Both the position numbers and the translations under genes were made by a program. A DNA stretch of 22,276 nt from DATGQT01 sp033720695. Its GTDB lineage: Bacteria; Bacteroidota; Rhodothermia; Rhodothermales; Rubricoccaceae. Location of the stretch: NCBI GenBank assembly GCA_033720695.1, contig JAWWCA010000027.1, forward strand, positions 1 through 22,276, read 5' to 3'. Below the pieces are notes generated by a model. It did no database searches and was not told the origin of the DNA. It worked only from the letters and a program-made list of their open reading frames with translations. Below, piece by piece: positions 14,500 to 22,276 of this stretch (positions are counted from its first letter, which is position 1; every line of letters begins with the position of its first letter).

Positions 14500-16425
14500 G
14501 TGGCCCGGTTGGCGACAGGCTTCCTCCTCGCGCTCCTCCTCGTCCTCCCGGCCCGCGCCCAGCTCATCTCGCCGGGCGAACTGACGGCCGCGCACGCCCA
14601 CCTCGAAGGCATCCGCAGCTGTACGAGCTGCCACCAACTCGGCCAGCGGGGCATCGCGCCGGACAAGTGTCTCTCGTGCCACACGCCGCTCCGAACGCGG
14701 ATCGCGCGGCGGCAGGGATTCCACGCCGGCGTCAGCCGGCAGTGCGGGTCGTGCCACAAGGACCACTTCGGGCGCGCCTTCGACCCCGTCCGCCTCGCCA
14801 CCGGCTCCTTCGATCACGGCCAGACGGGCTTCCGCCTCGTCGGCCGCCACCTCAACGCCACCTGCCGCTCGTGCCACCGGCCCGCGCACATCACCGACCC
14901 CGAGGTGCGCCGGTTCAAGGGGCAGGCCGGGCGGCTCGGCGAGACGTTCCTCGGCCTGGGGGACGACTGCGAGACGTGCCACCGCGACGACGACCCCCAC
15001 GGCGAGCGCTTCGACGAGGGCTGCGCCTCCTGCCACTCGCCGCAAGGGTGGGACGAGGTCGCCGGCTTCGACCACGCGGCCACCGGGTTCGCCCTCGCCG
15101 GCGCCCACGCCCGCGTCTCCTGCGCCTCCTGCCACGGCGCCGCCGGCCGCGGCGCCGCTCGGTTCGAGGGCCTCTCGACGAGCTGCCGGGGCTGCCACGC
15201 CGACGAGAGCCCCCACGGGGGGCAGTTCCGCGGCCAGGAGTGCGCGTCGTGCCACGGGAACGCGACGTGGGGCTCGACGCCCAACTTCAGCCACGCCCGA
15301 ACCGGCTTCCCCCTCACCGGCAGCCATGCCCGCATCGCCTGTGCGAGCTGCCACCCCGGGAGCGGCCCGCGGCGCCAGTTCGAGGGCGTCGAGCACGCCT
15401 CCTGCCGGTCCTGCCACGAGGACGCCCACGGCGGCGCCTTCGGCGCCGACTGCGCCCCGTGCCACACGACGACCGGCTGGCAGCGGATGGGGGCCTCGTT
15501 CGACGCCGACCGGTTCGACCACGAGGCCCACACCGGCTTCGCCCTCGTCGGCGCCCACGGCCGGATCGCGTGCCAGGCGTGCCACAGCCCGCGCGACGAC
15601 GCGGCCATCGAGGTCACGTTCACGGGGCCGACCGCGAACGTGACGTTCCCGGCCGTCGCAGCCGAGACGTGCCTCTCGTGCCACCGCGATCCGCACGGCG
15701 GTGCCTTCCTCGACGCGCCGGGCGGACCCGTCTGCGCCAACTGCCACGGGCAGGACGCCTGGACGCCGACGAGCTTCGGCATCGAGCGCCACGCCGAGAC
15801 GGCGTTCCCCCTCACCGGCGCCCACCTCGCCACGCCGTGCTCGGCCTGCCACACGGCGGCGCCCGGCGACCTCGCCCCCCACTTCGAGGCGTCCGATGCG
15901 TGCGAGACGTGCCACGCCGAGCGCAACCCGCACGGCGACGAGTTCGCCGACCCCGGCGGGGTCACGCGCTGCGCCGCGTGCCACAACGCGACCGACTGGG
16001 ACCTCGCCGCGTTCGACCACAGCCAGACGGGCTTCCCGCTGACGGGTGCGCACGTGGGCACCGAGTGCGCAGCCTGCCACGCCCCGGAGACGCGGCCCGA
16101 CGGGCGCGTGGTCCGGCGCTTCCGCGGCCTCTCGTCCGACTGCGCGAGTTGCCACGGAGCGGCGAGCGTGCTGGACCCGACGCCCGCCCAGAGCCCGCAC
16201 CAGGGCCAGTTCGAAGGCCAAGCCTGCGACGCCTGCCACGACACCCAGGCGTTCACCGTGGCCCGCTTCGACCACGACCAGACGCGCTTCCCGCTCGACG
16301 GTGCGCACCAAGCCGTGGCGTGCTCGGCGTGCCACCGCCCGGAGGCGGCGCCCGATGGCACGATGTTCGTCCGCTTCACCCCACTCGGCACGGCCTGCGC
16401 CGACTGCCACGGCTCGCAGCGATAA
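14500..16425 (+). CDS. Periplasmic multihaem c-type cytochrome, 23 CxxCH motifs
   Basis: 641 aa from GTG 14500, chosen because a clean signal peptide follows at once (VARLATGFLLALLLVLPARA). A GTG at 14323 overlaps the previous stop (GTGA) and would add 59 residues, but those include the translated palindrome and tandem repeat and spoil the signal. I count 23 CxxCH haem sites (CTSCH, CLSCH, CGSCH ... CDACH, CSACH, CADCH), about one per 27 residues. Seven modules carry a conserved pattern FDHxxTGFxLxGAH followed four residues later by CxxCH. The extra histidines are good candidates for distal haem ligands. No lipobox and no sorting domain, so it should be soluble in the periplasm or held by the barrel protein. 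The stop is 1 bp before the start of the second cytochrome. A long-range electron wire is the inferred role. Confidence 0.93.
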   Translation: MARLATGFLLALLLVLPARAQLISPGELTAAHAHLEGIRSCTSCHQLGQRGIAPDKCLSCHTPLRTRIARRQGFHAGVSRQCGSCHKDHFGRAFDPVRLATGSFDHGQTGFRLVGRHLNATCRSCHRPAHITDPEVRRFKGQAGRLGETFLGLGDDCETCHRDDDPHGERFDEGCASCHSPQGWDEVAGFDHAATGFALAGAHARVSCASCHGAAGRGAARFEGLSTSCRGCHADESPHGGQFRGQECASCHGNATWGSTPNFSHARTGFPLTGSHARIACASCHPGSGPRRQFEGVEHASCRSCHEDAHGGAFGADCAPCHTTTGWQRMGASFDADRFDHEAHTGFALVGAHGRIACQACHSPRDDAAIEVTFTGPTANVTFPAVAAETCLSCHRDPHGGAFLDAPGGPVCANCHGQDAWTPTSFGIERHAETAFPLTGAHLATPCSACHTAAPGDLAPHFEASDACETCHAERNPHGDEFADPGGVTRCAACHNATDWDLAAFDHSQTGFPLTGAHVGTECAACHAPETRPDGRVVRRFRGLSSDCASCHGAASVLDPTPAQSPHQGQFEGQACDACHDTQAFTVARFDHDQTRFPLDGAHQAVACSACHRPEAAPDGTMFVRFTPLGTACADCHGSQR

Positions 16426-16426
16426 C

Positions 16427-18508
16427 ATGACCCCCGCCACGCGCATGCAAGGGAGCTGGAGAGGAGGCCGCGCACGCGCCGCGGCCCTGCTCCTGGCATT
16501 GCTCGTGGCTTCCGGCGGAGCGGAGGCCTCGGCCTCTCCCGATCCGCCCGTCACCCGGCAAGCTTCTCCGACGCTCCGGTTCCAACTCGTCGGCAGCCGC
16601 GCTCCGCGTCCCTCGCCCCCCCGCCCCGCGGCGAACCCCCACGGCGAACTCACGATCGCCTGCGAGGCGTGCCACACGGCCGAGGGGTGGGACCGCCTCC
16701 GCGAGCCGCTCCGCTTCGACCACGCCGCCGACGCCGGCTTCCCGCTCCTCGGCCGGCACGCCCAGGCTGCGTGCCGCTCCTGCCACGTCGACCTCCGCTT
16801 CGACGGGCCCGACGTCACGCCCGACGCCTGCGCCTCGTGCCACCTCGACGTCCACCAGGGCCAGCTCGGCGCCGACTGCCAGCAGTGCCACACGACGCAG
16901 GACTTCCACCTCGTCCGCGGGCTGGAGATCCACGCCGGGACGGCGTTCCCCCTCACGGGCTCCCACCTCCAGGTGGCCTGCGAGGCCTGCCACGCCGACG
17001 ACCTCGACGGCGCCTTCCGGCCGCTCGACCCCTCCTGCTTCGCCTGCCACCAGGCGGACTACGAGGGGACGGCCGACGGCCTCGTCAACCACGTCGCCGT
17101 CGGCTTCCCGACGGCCTGCGACGCCTGCCACAACACGCTCACGTTCGGGACCGGCGTCGCCTTCGACCACGCCGCCGCCTCGGGCGGCTTCGGCCTCCTC
17201 GGCGCTCACGCGGCCGCCGCGTGCACGGCCTGCCACGCCGCCGGCAGCCTCGACCCCCTCTTCCAGCCGGCGGGCCCGAACGACTGCTTCGCCTGCCACC
17301 AGGCGGACTACGAGGGGACGGCCGGCAGCCTCGTCAACCACCCGGCCGCCGACCTCCCCACCGACTGCCAGCAGTGCCACACCCTGGACACCTGGGAGGG
17401 CGCGGCCTTCGAGCACGCCTCGGCGACCGGCTTCCCCCTCGTCGGCGCCCACGTCCAGATGGCCTGCGAGACGTGCCACAGCGCGCCAGGCTTCGGGGTC
17501 CCAGGCAACCCCGCCGGCCCCGACGACTGCTTTGCCTGCCACGCCGACGACCACGCCGAGGCGCACCCCGGCTTCCCTACGACCTGCACCGACTGCCACA
17601 CCACGAGCGCGTTCCTCCCGGCCACGTTCGAGCACGCCGCGGTCTCGGGAGGCTTCGCCCTCGTCGGCGCCCACGTCGCGCTGCCGTGCTCGGCCTGCCA
17701 CGTTGGTCCCGACCTCGAGCCCATCTGGGAGCCGGCGGGTCAGGACGACTGCCTCACGTGCCACACCGAGGACCACGCCGAGGCCCACCCCGCCTTCCCG
17801 ACGACGTGCCTCGACTGCCACACCACGCAGTCGTTCGAGGGCGGCGCCTTCGATCACGGCGCCACGACCGGCTTCGCCCTCGTCGGCGCGCACATCGCGC
17901 TCGACTGCGGGGCCTGCCACACCCTCCCCGACTTCGGCCTCATCGATACGCCGAGCGGGCAGAACGACTGCTTCGCCTGCCACGCCGACGACCACCAGGA
18001 GGCCCACCCCGGCTTCCCGACGACGTGCCGGGACTGCCACACCACGCAGTCGTTTGATGGCGCGACGTTCGACCACCAGCAGGCCACCGGCTTCCCCCTC
18101 GTTGGCGTGCACGTGAGCCTGGCGTGCTCGGCGTGCCACACCCTCCCGGACTTCGAGCCGCTCTTCGACCCGGCCGGCCCGAACGACTGCTACACCTGCC
18201 ACGCCGACGACCACCAGGAGGCCCACCCCGGCTTCCCGACGACGTGCCTCGACTGCCACCAGCCGGACACCTGGGCGGGCGCCACCTTCGACCACGACCC
18301 GCTCTTCCCGATCTACTCGGGCCGGCACGAAGGCGAGTGGGCGAGCTGCCAGACGTGCCACGTCCAGCCGGGCAACTTCTCGGTCTTCTCCTGCCTCACG
18401 TGCCACGAGCACAACCGGGAGGAGATGGACCGCCGTCACGAGGACGTGGGCGGGTACGTCTACGAGAGCACGGCCTGCTACTCTTGCCACCCGGATGGGG
18501 AGGAGTGA
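16427..18508 (+). CDS. Multihaem c-type cytochrome, 25 CxxCH motifs in tandem modules
   Basis: 693 aa from ATG 16427, 1 bp after the preceding stop; ATG 16445 is also possible. The signal region is basic then hydrophobic (RARAAALLLALLVASGGAEA). I count 25 CxxCH motifs, from CEACH near the start to CYSCH seven residues before the end. The protein is built from repeated three-haem modules of about 73 residues containing EAHPGFPTTCxDCH, FDHxxATGFPLVGAH and CSACHTLPDF. The FDH...GAH element is shared with the preceding cytochrome, so the two are paralogues. The last part (SCQTCHVQPGNFSVFSCLTC) differs from the modules and may be the docking end. No lipobox or sorting domain. Its stop overlaps the barrel start (TGATG), pointing to tight co-production with the barrel. 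Confidence 0.94.
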   Translation: MTPATRMQGSWRGGRARAAALLLALLVASGGAEASASPDPPVTRQASPTLRFQLVGSRAPRPSPPRPAANPHGELTIACEACHTAEGWDRLREPLRFDHAADAGFPLLGRHAQAACRSCHVDLRFDGPDVTPDACASCHLDVHQGQLGADCQQCHTTQDFHLVRGLEIHAGTAFPLTGSHLQVACEACHADDLDGAFRPLDPSCFACHQADYEGTADGLVNHVAVGFPTACDACHNTLTFGTGVAFDHAAASGGFGLLGAHAAAACTACHAAGSLDPLFQPAGPNDCFACHQADYEGTAGSLVNHPAADLPTDCQQCHTLDTWEGAAFEHASATGFPLVGAHVQMACETCHSAPGFGVPGNPAGPDDCFACHADDHAEAHPGFPTTCTDCHTTSAFLPATFEHAAVSGGFALVGAHVALPCSACHVGPDLEPIWEPAGQDDCLTCHTEDHAEAHPAFPTTCLDCHTTQSFEGGAFDHGATTGFALVGAHIALDCGACHTLPDFGLIDTPSGQNDCFACHADDHQEAHPGFPTTCRDCHTTQSFDGATFDHQQATGFPLVGVHVSLACSACHTLPDFEPLFDPAGPNDCYTCHADDHQEAHPGFPTTCLDCHQPDTWAGATFDHDPLFPIYSGRHEGEWASCQTCHVQPGNFSVFSCLTCHEHNREEMDRRHEDVGGYVYESTACYSCHPDGEE
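17042..18253 (+). repeat. Tandem DNA repeat encoding three-haem modules
   Basis: The GxACGACTGC motif that opens each module occurs at 17278, 17521 (plus or minus one base), 17743, 17962 and 18181, and a further diverged copy starts near 17042. Successive spacings are about 249, 243, 222, 219 and 219 bp. The last copies share long identical stretches (for example GACGACCACCAGGAGGCCCA), which indicates recent expansion. All spacings are multiples of three, so the frame is kept. Confidence 0.85.
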
Positions 18509-20190
18509 TGCGTGGCTGGCTGACCCCTTGCTGGCTGCACCCTTCGGGGCCGGGGTGGGCCGGGAGCCTCGTCGGGCTCCTCGTCCTCCTCGCGGCTCCG
18601 GCAGCGGCGCAGGTGCCTGACGCCCCCCAGGGGGAGGGCCTCCGCGTGGAGGCGCAGGTGACGTACATCGCCGGCCAGAACGCCTACCTCGATGCCGGGA
18701 CCGACGCCGGCCTGGTTGCCGCCGACACGCTCACGGCGCTCCGCGACGAGGGGCGGCCGGGCCGTCTCCGCGTGGTCAGCGCCACGGCCGACCGCGCCGT
18801 CGTGGCCTTCGTCGGCGCGCCGTTCCCGATCACGCTCGGTGACCGTCTCGTCCTGCTCCGCGACGCCGCCGCCCCGGCGCCGTCCGCGGATCCCGATGCC
18901 GAGGCGGCCCCCGCTTCGCCCGACCGGCCCTCGCTGCTGGACCGACCTCCAGCCGAGACGCCGCGGGCCGCCCCGGTGCGCCGCGCGTCGATCTCCGGCC
19001 GCCTCCAGGTGGGGGTCGACGGCCTCGCGTCCAGCACGCGGGCGACCGACGGGGGCGCGACGTTTTCGCGGACGTACGCCCGACCCTTCACAGCCCTCCG
19101 TGCCGCCGTCGAGGGCCTCCCCGGCGGCGTGGGCCTCGACGCCAACCTGCGCGCCGCCTACCGCTACGCCGACCCCGCCCCCTTCGACCGGCCCGCCGAG
19201 GTCCGCGTCTACGGGCTCTCCCTCAGCCGAGAGGTCGGCGGCGTCGACGTGCGTGCGGGCCGGTTCTCGAACCGGTACGACCGGTTCAGCGGTTACTGGG
19301 ACGGCCTCCTCCTCCACGTCGGCGGCGACGACCGCGGCGTCGGGGTCGCCGCCGGGTTTCAGCCGGACGGTGCCAGCGGGGCGCCCTCGGGCGAGCTCCC
19401 GAAGGTCACGGCGTTCGCCCACCACGCGTTCGCGCTCCCGGGCGGGGACCGCGCACGCCTCGATGTGACGGCCCTCGGCGGCCAGGTGCTCCCGCGCGGC
19501 GACAGCCTGCGGATGCGGACGTTCGCCGGCGCGCAGCAGACGGCCTACGCCCGCGGCGTCTCGTTCTCGTCCGAGGTGCTCGTGGACCAGGACCCCGAGA
19601 CGGGCGACTGGGTGCTCTCGCGCCTCGGCGGCCGCCTCTCGGCGACGGTGGCGCCGGGCGTGCGTCTCTCCCTCTTCGCGCTGAGCCGCCGCCCCTACCT
19701 CCTCCTCGGCGACCTCCAGCTCCTCCTCGACCGGAGCACGCGCGTTGGTGGGGGCGCGGCCGTGACGGTGCGCGGCGGCCCGCTCCCCGGCACGACGCTC
19801 CGCGCCGACGTGTCGAGCGCGACGACGGTGGGGGTTCCGGGCACCGTCTCCGCCAGCGGCGGGCTTTCGGTGCCCCGCCTGCCCGGCGTCGGCGTCGGCC
19901 TCAGCGCCAACGGCACGGTCTGGCAGCAGGACCGCGACGACGGCACCCGCACCGGCGTCTACGGCGGCGCCGGGCTCGACCGCTCGTTCGGGTCGCTCTA
20001 CGCCCGCCTCGGCTACCGCTACCAGCAGTCGCCCCTCACGGCGGGCGAGGCCCTCGTCTCCCACGGCCTCGACGCCCTGGTCCAGGTGCCCGTCACGCCG
20101 CGCGTGGCGTGGACCCTGCAGGCCAACCTCCTCGCCGGCGACCGGCTCTCGAGCACGCGGTTCTACTCCGCGCTCTGGTACCGCCTCTAG
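18508..20190 (+). CDS. Outer-membrane beta-barrel protein (porin-like), partner of the multihaem cytochromes
   Basis: 560 aa from ATG 18508, sharing its A with the TGA of the cytochrome gene. A signal peptide (hydrophobic GSLVGLLVLLAAPAAAQ, residues 19-35) leads to a small beta-rich domain (about 43-118; NAYLDAGTDAGLVAADTLTALR, ITLGDRLVLLRD). A Pro/Ala linker (119-158) follows. Residues about 160-560 alternate polar and hydrophobic residues in repeated strands (SISGRLQVGVDG, GVGLDANLRAAYRYA, YARLGYRYQQSP) and end with FYSALWYRL, the aromatic final strand of outer-membrane barrels. About 400 residues would allow roughly 18-22 strands. No known MtrB/OmbB signature is visible to me, so the porin-cytochrome role rests on gene order and coupling. 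It could instead be an ordinary channel. Confidence 0.8.
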   Translation: MRGWLTPCWLHPSGPGWAGSLVGLLVLLAAPAAAQVPDAPQGEGLRVEAQVTYIAGQNAYLDAGTDAGLVAADTLTALRDEGRPGRLRVVSATADRAVVAFVGAPFPITLGDRLVLLRDAAAPAPSADPDAEAAPASPDRPSLLDRPPAETPRAAPVRRASISGRLQVGVDGLASSTRATDGGATFSRTYARPFTALRAAVEGLPGGVGLDANLRAAYRYADPAPFDRPAEVRVYGLSLSREVGGVDVRAGRFSNRYDRFSGYWDGLLLHVGGDDRGVGVAAGFQPDGASGAPSGELPKVTAFAHHAFALPGGDRARLDVTALGGQVLPRGDSLRMRTFAGAQQTAYARGVSFSSEVLVDQDPETGDWVLSRLGGRLSATVAPGVRLSLFALSRRPYLLLGDLQLLLDRSTRVGGGAAVTVRGGPLPGTTLRADVSSATTVGVPGTVSASGGLSVPRLPGVGVGLSANGTVWQQDRDDGTRTGVYGGAGLDRSFGSLYARLGYRYQQSPLTAGEALVSHGLDALVQVPVTPRVAWTLQANLLAGDRLSSTRFYSALWYRL

Positions 20191-20327
20191 CCCTCGCGCG
20201 CATTTCTGGCGAAGGCCGGCGCGCGCGCCTCCAGAGCGCGGGTTTGGAACGGGCCTTGTCCTCCGTCCGTCGAGGGCCGCTCTGATGCGCGCACCGCCTC
20301 GTCCCCCTGCACCGTCTTGCACAGGCT
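20191..20327. other. Gap between barrel and oxidoreductase genes
   Basis: 137 bp without a gene. CGCGCGC at 20195-20201 can pair with GCGCGCG near 20219-20227, a possible hairpin after the barrel stop but without a T-run. TGGAACGGGCCTTGTC at 20245-20260 resembles a sigma-54 site but lacks the essential GC at -12. It is uncertain whether the oxidoreductase belongs to the same transcript. Confidence 0.35.
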
Positions 20328-21656
20328 GTGATCGACCTGCTCATCATCTGGATCGTCGCCCTCGGGCTGACGGCGGCCACCGCCGTCCCGTTCGTGCTCC
20401 GCCGGCGGCGGGTGGAGCGGCGGGCCGCCGAGGCGGCGCTCAAAGCGAAGGCGTACGGCCTCGACGAGCCGCAGACGCTCCACCCCGTCATCGACCCCGG
20501 GCTGTGCGCGGGCTGCGGGGCGTGCGTGAGCGTCTGCCCCGAAGGCGACGTGCTCGCGCTCGTCGGGATGCAGGCCGAGGTGATCGCGCCGGCGCGCTGC
20601 GTCGGCCACGGCCGCTGCGAGCGCGCCTGCCCCACCGACGCCATCACGCTCGTCTTCGGGACGGCCCAGCGCGGGATCGAGCTGCCCCGGATCCGGGAGA
20701 ACTACGAGACGAACGTGCCGGGCCTCTACATCGTCGGCGAGCTGGGCGGGATGGGCCTCGTCAAGAACGCGTTCGAGCAGGCGCGGCAGTGCGTCGAGGG
20801 GATCGCGAAGGAGAAGAGCCAGGCGCCGGACGACGCCCTCGACGTCGTCATCGTCGGCGCCGGCCCGGCCGGCCTCTCGGCCACGGTCAATGCCAAGGAG
20901 CAGGGGCTCCGGTACCGGACGTTCGAGAAGGAGCCCGACCTCGGCGGCACCGTCCGCCGCTACCCCCGCCGCAAGCTCGTCATGACCCACCACTTCGATG
21001 TCCCTGGCTACGGGCGGCTGGCGTTCACGGAGGTCCAGAAGGAGCAGCTCATCGAGACCTGGGAGGACATCGTGCACCGGACCGACGTCACGGTGGAGAC
21101 CGGCGTCTCGGTCGAGGCCGTCGAGCCCCTCGGGGACGACGGCTTCCTCGTCCGGACGAGCGCGGGCGCGGTCAAGACGCGCCGGGTCATCCTCGCCATC
21201 GGCCGGCGCGGGAACCCCCGCAAGCTCGGCATCCCCGGCGAGGACCGCGACGGCGTCTACTACAGCCTCGCCGAGCCCGAGCACTTCGCCGGCCGCCGCA
21301 TCGTCGTCGTCGGCGGCGGCGACTCGGCCGTCGAGGCCGCCATGATGCTGGCCGATCAGCCCGGCACGACGGTCCGCCTCTCGTATCGGAAGGACCAGCT
21401 CTCCCGTGTCAAGGCCCGCAACCAGGAGCGCTTCGACGCGGCCGTGGCTGCCGGGGCGGTGGAGCCGCTGTGGAGCACGAACCTCACCCGCATCGGCGAC
21501 GGCGTCGTGGCCTACACCGACGCCGACGGTGTGGAGCACGAGGTGGCGAACGACGACGTGTTCATCTTCATCGGCGGGGAGCTGCCGACGGCGTTCCTCA
21601 AGGCGTGCGGGATCCTCTTCGACACCCACTTCGGGACGCCGCGTGTGACGGCCTAG
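20328..21656 (+). CDS. Membrane-anchored ferredoxin-flavoprotein NAD(P)-dependent oxidoreductase
   Basis: 442 aa from GTG 20328; no in-frame ATG precedes it. An N-terminal helix (LLIIWIVALGLTAATAVPFVL) is followed by RRRR, placing the body in the cytoplasm. A ferredoxin-like domain has C60-x2-C63-x2-C66-x3-C70P and a second set C91-x2-H94-x2-C97-x3-C101P, with histidine where the second cysteine is expected. Residues 127-159 (ETNVPGLYIVGELGG...) look like the C-terminal FAD motif of thioredoxin reductases. Then come the FAD fold (VVIVGAGPAGLSA, 173-185) and the NAD(P) fold (VVVGGGDSAVEAA, 326-338). There is no redox CxxC, so it is not a thioredoxin reductase; it is nearer to YpdA-like or ferredoxin-reductase enzymes. 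It is the likely electron entry or exit between NAD(P)H and cytochrome b. Confidence 0.88.
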   Translation: MIDLLIIWIVALGLTAATAVPFVLRRRRVERRAAEAALKAKAYGLDEPQTLHPVIDPGLCAGCGACVSVCPEGDVLALVGMQAEVIAPARCVGHGRCERACPTDAITLVFGTAQRGIELPRIRENYETNVPGLYIVGELGGMGLVKNAFEQARQCVEGIAKEKSQAPDDALDVVIVGAGPAGLSATVNAKEQGLRYRTFEKEPDLGGTVRRYPRRKLVMTHHFDVPGYGRLAFTEVQKEQLIETWEDIVHRTDVTVETGVSVEAVEPLGDDGFLVRTSAGAVKTRRVILAIGRRGNPRKLGIPGEDRDGVYYSLAEPEHFAGRRIVVVGGGDSAVEAAMMLADQPGTTVRLSYRKDQLSRVKARNQERFDAAVAAGAVEPLWSTNLTRIGDGVVAYTDADGVEHEVANDDVFIFIGGELPTAFLKACGILFDTHFGTPRVTA

Positions 21657-21693
21657 GGCGGTAGGTTGGGGCGCCCCGCCTTCTCCGCCCGTC

Positions 21694-22276
21694 GTGTTCT
21701 CCTCTCGCCCCTCGTCGGACGCCGTGCTCGTCATCGCCCACCGCGGCGCGAGCGGCTACCGCCCCGAGCACACGCTCGCCGCCTACGCGCTCGCCGTCCG
21801 CCTCGGCGCCGACTTCATCGAGCCCGACCTCGTCCGCACCCGCGACGGCGTCCTCGTCGCCCGCCACGAGAATGAGATCTCCGAGACGACGGACGTGGCT
21901 CACCATCCCGCGTTCGCCGGCCGCCGCACCACCAAGGAGATCGACGGCCGGGAGGTGACGGGGTGGTTCGTGGAGGACCTCACGCTGGCGGAGCTGCGAA
22001 CGCTCCGGGCTGTCGAGCGGCTGCCAGGCCTCCGCCCCGGCAGCGCCCGCTACGACGGACGGTTCCCCGTCCCCACCCTCGGCGAGATCGTCGCTCTCGC
22101 GCAGGAGATGGGCGAGGCGCGCGGGCGGCCCGTCGGCCTCTACCCGGAGACCAAGCACCCGTCCTACTTCGACGCGATCGGGCTCGGGCTCGACGAGCCG
22201 CTCGTGGCGGCCCTCCACGAAGCCGGCGACCGGGGCCCCGACGCGCCCGTCTTCCTCCAGTCGTTCGAGGTCGGCA
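21694..22276 (+). CDS. Glycerophosphodiester phosphodiesterase, C-terminus cut by window edge
   Basis: The first 194 codons are present from GTG 21694; GTG 21724 is an alternative start. The N-terminal catalytic signature HRGASGYRPEHT has H16, R17 and E25. It is followed by FIEPDLVRTRDGVLVARHE with E43, D45 and H58, the metal and acid-base residues of the GDPD TIM barrel. The EPDLV form and the long DLTLAELRTLRAVERL segment match the GlpQ-type branch. It hydrolyses glycerophosphodiesters to glycerol-3-phosphate and an alcohol. I see no convincing signal peptide, so it may be cytoplasmic. It begins 37 bp after the oxidoreductase, and the GGGGCGCCCC palindrome (21668-21677) lies in that gap. 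Functional linkage to the electron-transfer genes is not evident. Confidence 0.9.
   Translation, partial: MFSSRPSSDAVLVIAHRGASGYRPEHTLAAYALAVRLGADFIEPDLVRTRDGVLVARHENEISETTDVAHHPAFAGRRTTKEIDGREVTGWFVEDLTLAELRTLRAVERLPGLRPGSARYDGRFPVPTLGEIVALAQEMGEARGRPVGLYPETKHPSYFDAIGLGLDEPLVAALHEAGDRGPDAPVFLQSFEVG

Noticed and set aside
14392..18490. Minus-strand frames of 854 and 704 aa opposite the cytochromes
   Set aside because: Antisense of the repeated CxxCH modules; composition is Ala/Val/Arg/Glu-rich with no recognisable domain, while the plus strand has 48 haem motifs and signal peptides.
20245..20260. Sigma-54-like TGGAACGGGCCTTGTC before the oxidoreductase
   Set aside because: The -12 GC is GT and the -24 half deviates too; kept only as a note in the intergenic entry.
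20309..20321. TGCACCGTCTTGCA just before the oxidoreductase start, resembling a -24/-12 element
   Set aside because: Spacing is one base short and the GG is missing.
18478..20322. 614-aa minus-strand frame opposite the barrel gene
   Set aside because: Shadow frame; the plus strand has a signal peptide, barrel strands and an aromatic C-terminus.

Overview
The window is very GC-rich, densely packed bacterial DNA. It most likely comes from a Rhodothermota (Rhodothermales, Rubricoccus/Rubrivirga-like) or related Bacteroidota-group genome. Three secreted proteins end in type IX secretion (T9SS) C-terminal sorting domains, there is a DUF5683 protein, and the genes are strongly GC3-biased with few Shine-Dalgarno sites. 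The taxon is inferred from these hallmarks, not from an alignment.

Left half (1-12562, all minus strand). The first block, read in transcription order from the right, holds a kelch propeller protein with a sorting domain and a DUF5683 protein that follows it after 3 bp. Next come two tandem seven-bladed YCF48/BNR propeller paralogues with sorting domains, and then a large FG-GAP/VCBS repeat protein cut by the left edge. To the right is a regulatory block, again in transcription order: a lipoprotein with a carboxypeptidase-regulatory-like domain, a GAF-AAA+-Fis sigma-54 activator, and a transmembrane Ser/Thr kinase with two PEGA domains.

Right half (12661-21656, plus strand). Six co-directional genes look like an electron-transfer system spanning the envelope. 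They are a di-haem b-type membrane cytochrome, a membrane-anchored TPR protein, a 23-haem and a 25-haem c-type cytochrome, an outer-membrane beta-barrel, and a membrane-anchored ferredoxin/flavoprotein oxidoreductase. The inferred route is NAD(P)H or quinol, then inner-membrane FAD/Fe-S and cytochrome b, then periplasmic multihaem wires, then the outer-membrane barrel and the cell exterior. This is a porin-cytochrome type conduit of unfamiliar composition. A glycerophosphodiester phosphodiesterase follows and is cut by the right edge.

Regulation. An exact sigma-54 -24/-12 element lies just before the cytochrome b gene. Similar elements with correct spacing precede the sigma-54 activator itself and the kelch gene. 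The simplest reading is that the activator, possibly modulated by the neighbouring kinase, controls the electron-transfer operon and its own transcription.
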